Program-made: the position numbers and the translations under genes | Shown here: positions 62,417-64,000 of the stretch, piece after piece | Layout of the letters: each line of letters starts with the position of its first letter | How positions within the stretch are numbered: position 1 is the stretch's first letter | Notes under the pieces: generated by a model | Told to the model about the DNA's origin: nothing | The model's database searches: none | Seen by the model: only the letters and a program-made list of their open reading frames with translations | Assembly: GCF_003024195.1 (NCBI RefSeq) | Contig: NZ_KZ679045.1 | Span: 248,001 to 312,000, forward strand | Source of the DNA: Streptomyces dioscori | GTDB taxonomy: Bacteria > Actinomycetota > Actinomycetes > Streptomycetales > Streptomycetaceae | DNA: 64,000 nucleotides | Direction of reading: 5' to 3'

Positions 62417-63194
62417 GCGAAGCGCCGGCACCCCGGGAAGCAAGCACGTGCAGCAGAGCAACGAGGGTCCCCGACCCCATGAGTTCACCGCGAGCCATCA
62501 GGCCAGGGATGTCGGCGAGGGGAACCCAGGCGATGTGCCCGGCTTCCTCCAGGTCGGTCGGCTCACCGACGAGCTTCGCGCCTTGGCCCACGAAGATCTC
62601 ATGCGGCGAGTCGACCATGCCGACCATCGGCTGATAGGTGACCACGTGCTCAAGCCCGTCGGGCCGCCAGCCGGTCTCTTCCTCGACCTCACGCAGGGCC
62701 GCCTGCAAGGAGTTCTCCCCCTCGTCGACGATCCCACCAGGGAGCTCCCAGCCGAAGGACCGGGGGACGAAACGGTACCGCCACATCATCAGGACACGAT
62801 CCTGATCGTCGAGGACGGCGGCGATGGCCACGTGATGCAGGCGTACAACGTGATGCTCGAAGCGCTCGACACCGGGCGGCTCGACATCGACAAGACCAAG
62901 CTTCACCCAGCGGTTGTCGTACAGAGTCCGCTCACCATGGATCTGCCAGGGCTCGACGTCCGTCGGGGTCTCCGTGGTGACGGAGCGGTCTGGTACGCGA
63001 TACGAGCTACGACCGTGCACTTCGACGGCGCCCTCAGCCACCAGCTTCGCCAGCACTTGACGAAGGGCGGTGCGACCGATCTCAAGTTCCTCGGACAGGG
63101 TCCGCTCCGACGGGAGCTTGGCACCAGGGTGGTACTTGCCTGTCGTGATCCACTCGCGAATCGTGCGGTAGACCCGCTCAGACTTCGGTCCCAT
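62400..63194 (-). CDS. GntR repressor fused to Nudix hydrolase (KorSA-Pif-like)
   Basis: The 264-residue protein begins with a GntR winged helix (about 1-68: VYRTIREWITTGKYHPGAKLPSERTLSEELEIGRTALRQVLAKL, in pieces). Residues about 95-255 are a Nudix domain whose box at 154-176 is complete (G-x5-E, then REVEEETGW). In pSAM2 these are two proteins, KorSA (transfer repressor) and Pif (Nudix immunity factor that blocks transfer between like cells). Here one polypeptide would carry both. AAGGAG is 13 bases upstream of the ATG, an unusually long spacing. The Nudix substrate is unknown. Confidence 0.92.
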   Translation of the reverse strand: MGPKSERVYRTIREWITTGKYHPGAKLPSERTLSEELEIGRTALRQVLAKLVAEGAVEVHGRSSYRVPDRSVTTETPTDVEPWQIHGERTLYDNRWVKLGLVDVEPPGVERFEHHVVRLHHVAIAAVLDDQDRVLMMWRYRFVPRSFGWELPGGIVDEGENSLQAALREVEEETGWRPDGLEHVVTYQPMVGMVDSPHEIFVGQGAKLVGEPTDLEEAGHIAWVPLADIPGLMARGELMGSGTLVALLHVLASRGAGASPTAAG

Positions 63195-63252
63195 CCCGTG
63201 AGCACGCTCCTTGTCGTCGTGTTATGTCGGCACGCACAACAAGCGTAGCCCT

Positions 63253-63274
63253 GACCTGCTCACGTGAGTAGGTC
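63253..63274. promoter_or_regulatory. 22-base near-perfect palindrome upstream of the GntR-Nudix gene
   Basis: GACCTGCTCACGTGAGTAGGTC pairs at 10 of 11 positions around CACGTG, about 60 bases upstream of the gene's start. It is a plausible autoregulatory or partner-regulator operator. Confidence 0.5.
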
Positions 63275-63357
63275 GTCCGACGGCGATGATCAAAGGCGCT
63301 CAGAGTGCGCGGTAGAACTTTCCCTACTTCATCAAGGCGGCTCGCTCCGCTCCCCGC

Positions 63358-63432
63358 GCGCGGCACGGGCGCCGGCCGGGCCTGCGCTCCTGTCTCCGCC
63401 CCGCTCCACCCCGGCCGGCGCCCGTGCCGCGC
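63358..63432. repeat. 23-base perfect inverted repeat with 29-base loop
   Basis: GCGCGGCACGGGCGCCGGCC (63358 on) through 63380 is exactly complementary to 63410-63432; the loop is 63381-63409. It is the longest perfect inverted repeat in the window. It lies in the 370-base non-coding stretch of the element right of the repressor gene. A single-strand origin, a transfer (clt) site or a strong terminator are the likely uses. Confidence 0.75.
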
Positions 63433-63473
63433 TCCTAGCATGCAGCCACCTGACGCCAGAGAAGGAGTACGTC

Positions 63474-63593
63474 GTGGCTGGGGCGGTCGGCTCCACGGCT
63501 TTACGGAGCCACTTTGGCGCGAGCCCAAAGCCGCTCCACCAACCGTGGGCTGAACCGCGCGTTACTCCGTGGCGGGCGCCGCCGATTTCATAA
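63474..63593 (+). CDS. Possible 39-residue ORF, probably spurious
   Basis: GTG 63474 has an excellent GAAGGAG six bases upstream but encodes only MAGAVGSTALRSHFGASPKP… with no recognisable feature, ending 32 bases into the convergent gene. It may be a real short peptide, a remnant, or chance. Confidence 0.2.
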   Translation: MAGAVGSTALRSHFGASPKPLHQPWAEPRVTPWRAPPIS

Positions 63594-64000
63594 ATGCATG
63601 CTCAAGACCTCCGCCATCAGAATCTTCGATCACATGCACAGATAGGCGATCGCCGCCAGCATCTCCAATGGCTACCCAATTGGGAAGTCCCATTTCATCC
63701 TTCTTGCGGCGCGAGTAGTTTTCGATTTCACGAATAAGCTTGCGCAACTGGACGATCCCATAATTCAGGTAGACAGTAACACCAAGTCTGCCGTTATAGA
63801 TCTGGGTGGCATTTGACCAGCCTACCGTTTGAACTCTCTGCTGCGCGCGAACAAGGAAGGTGTTCCACTCATCCCAGGCCGCTTCGTCTCCATCGATAAG
63901 AGCGAGGGATGCAGTAATCCAATGTGCCGGTCGCACTTTTTCTAGTCGATCCAAGAGACCGCGCAACCCCTCTGGAATTCTGGGAGCAGGTTTCTCAGCG
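63562..64000 (-). CDS. Uncharacterised element-borne protein, 5' end cut by window edge
   Basis: The frame stays open to the window edge (codons read AEKPAPRIPEG before the TTG at 63966), so the true start lies outside. The visible 146 residues include RVQTVGWSNATQIYNGRLGVTVYLNYGIVQLRKLIREIENYSRRKKDEMGLPNW (in pieces). Codon use and base composition are clearly less G+C-rich than the neighbours (for example TTCATAAATGCATG and AATTGGGAAG stretches). It therefore looks like recently acquired cargo of the element. No family is recognised. Confidence 0.65.
   Translation of the reverse strand, partial: AEKPAPRIPEGLRGLLDRLEKVRPAHWITASLALIDGDEAAWDEWNTFLVRAQQRVQTVGWSNATQIYNGRLGVTVYLNYGIVQLRKLIREIENYSRRKKDEMGLPNWVAIGDAGGDRLSVHVIEDSDGGGLEHAFMKSAAPATE

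Noticed and set aside
54650-64000. Second copy of the tRNA-Val 3' end (attR)
   Set aside because: No stretch matching CGGTTCGAAACCGTCCGCGC was found to the right of the tRNA, so the boundary is outside.

Overview
The window looks like chromosomal DNA from a Streptomyces species. It has very high G+C, dense GTG/ATG starts behind GGAGG-type ribosome sites, and many 4-base ATGA/GTGA stop-start overlaps. Its gene families are typical of the genus: a SpoIIE-type phosphatase, a PucR regulator, a KstR-like TetR regulator, ECF transporters and small actinobacterial DUF proteins. Nothing suggests a classical polyketide or peptide synthetase cluster or a CRISPR array.

Bases 1-10041 hold a Pro/Gln-rich membrane protein, an F420-type LLM oxidoreductase, a leftward three-gene operon (anchored binding-protein-like protein, binding-protein/vWA lipoprotein, small membrane protein) and a leftward operon of a GT4 glycosyltransferase, a methyltransferase and an alpha/alpha-toroid protein. 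Bases 10042-14132 carry a KstR-like TetR repressor gene, an aldehyde dehydrogenase/ferredoxin pair and a metallo-beta-lactamase-fold hydrolase. About 15 kb away, at 28489-31244, a FadA5-like steroid thiolase and a CYP125-like P450 diverge from each other. KstR-box-like palindromes (TNNAACNNGTTNNA) lie upstream of these genes, which suggests one dispersed steroid/lipid regulon.

Bases 14140-17580 hold an NB-ARC/TPR regulator and a SpoIIE-type phosphatase. A cobalamin riboswitch at 17876-17997 precedes a five-gene operon (18163-24181): two secreted, membrane-anchored proteins (one an alpha/alpha-repeat protein that may capture B12), then ECF transporter T, fused double-ATPase and S components. 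Bases 24182-54376 are ordinary chromosomal genes: a lytic transglycosylase with a structured leader, a PucR regulator, a GT87-PAP2 fusion, an O-methyltransferase behind a strong inverted repeat, tandem paralogues, an MFS-winged-helix fusion, a secreted HNH nuclease, a PhoD-like phosphatase, an FAD enzyme, DoxX, a SodC-like protein, a VTT protein and a DUF4097 lipoprotein.

A tRNA-Val(UAC) gene at 54575-54649 is immediately followed by an integrated pSAM2-like actinomycete integrative and conjugative element (AICE). It contains int, xis, repSA, small spread/transfer genes, an FtsK-like traB, an SCO3933-family gene, an HTH-TPR regulator, and a GntR-Nudix protein that fuses the two roles known from pSAM2 as KorSA and Pif. 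Its control regions carry several perfect palindromes. The element runs off the right edge with a lower-G+C truncated gene; its distal attachment site is not in the window.

Most larger intergenic gaps contain copies of one GC-rich repeat, GGGGCGCGGGGAACTGCGC, often clustered and in both orientations.
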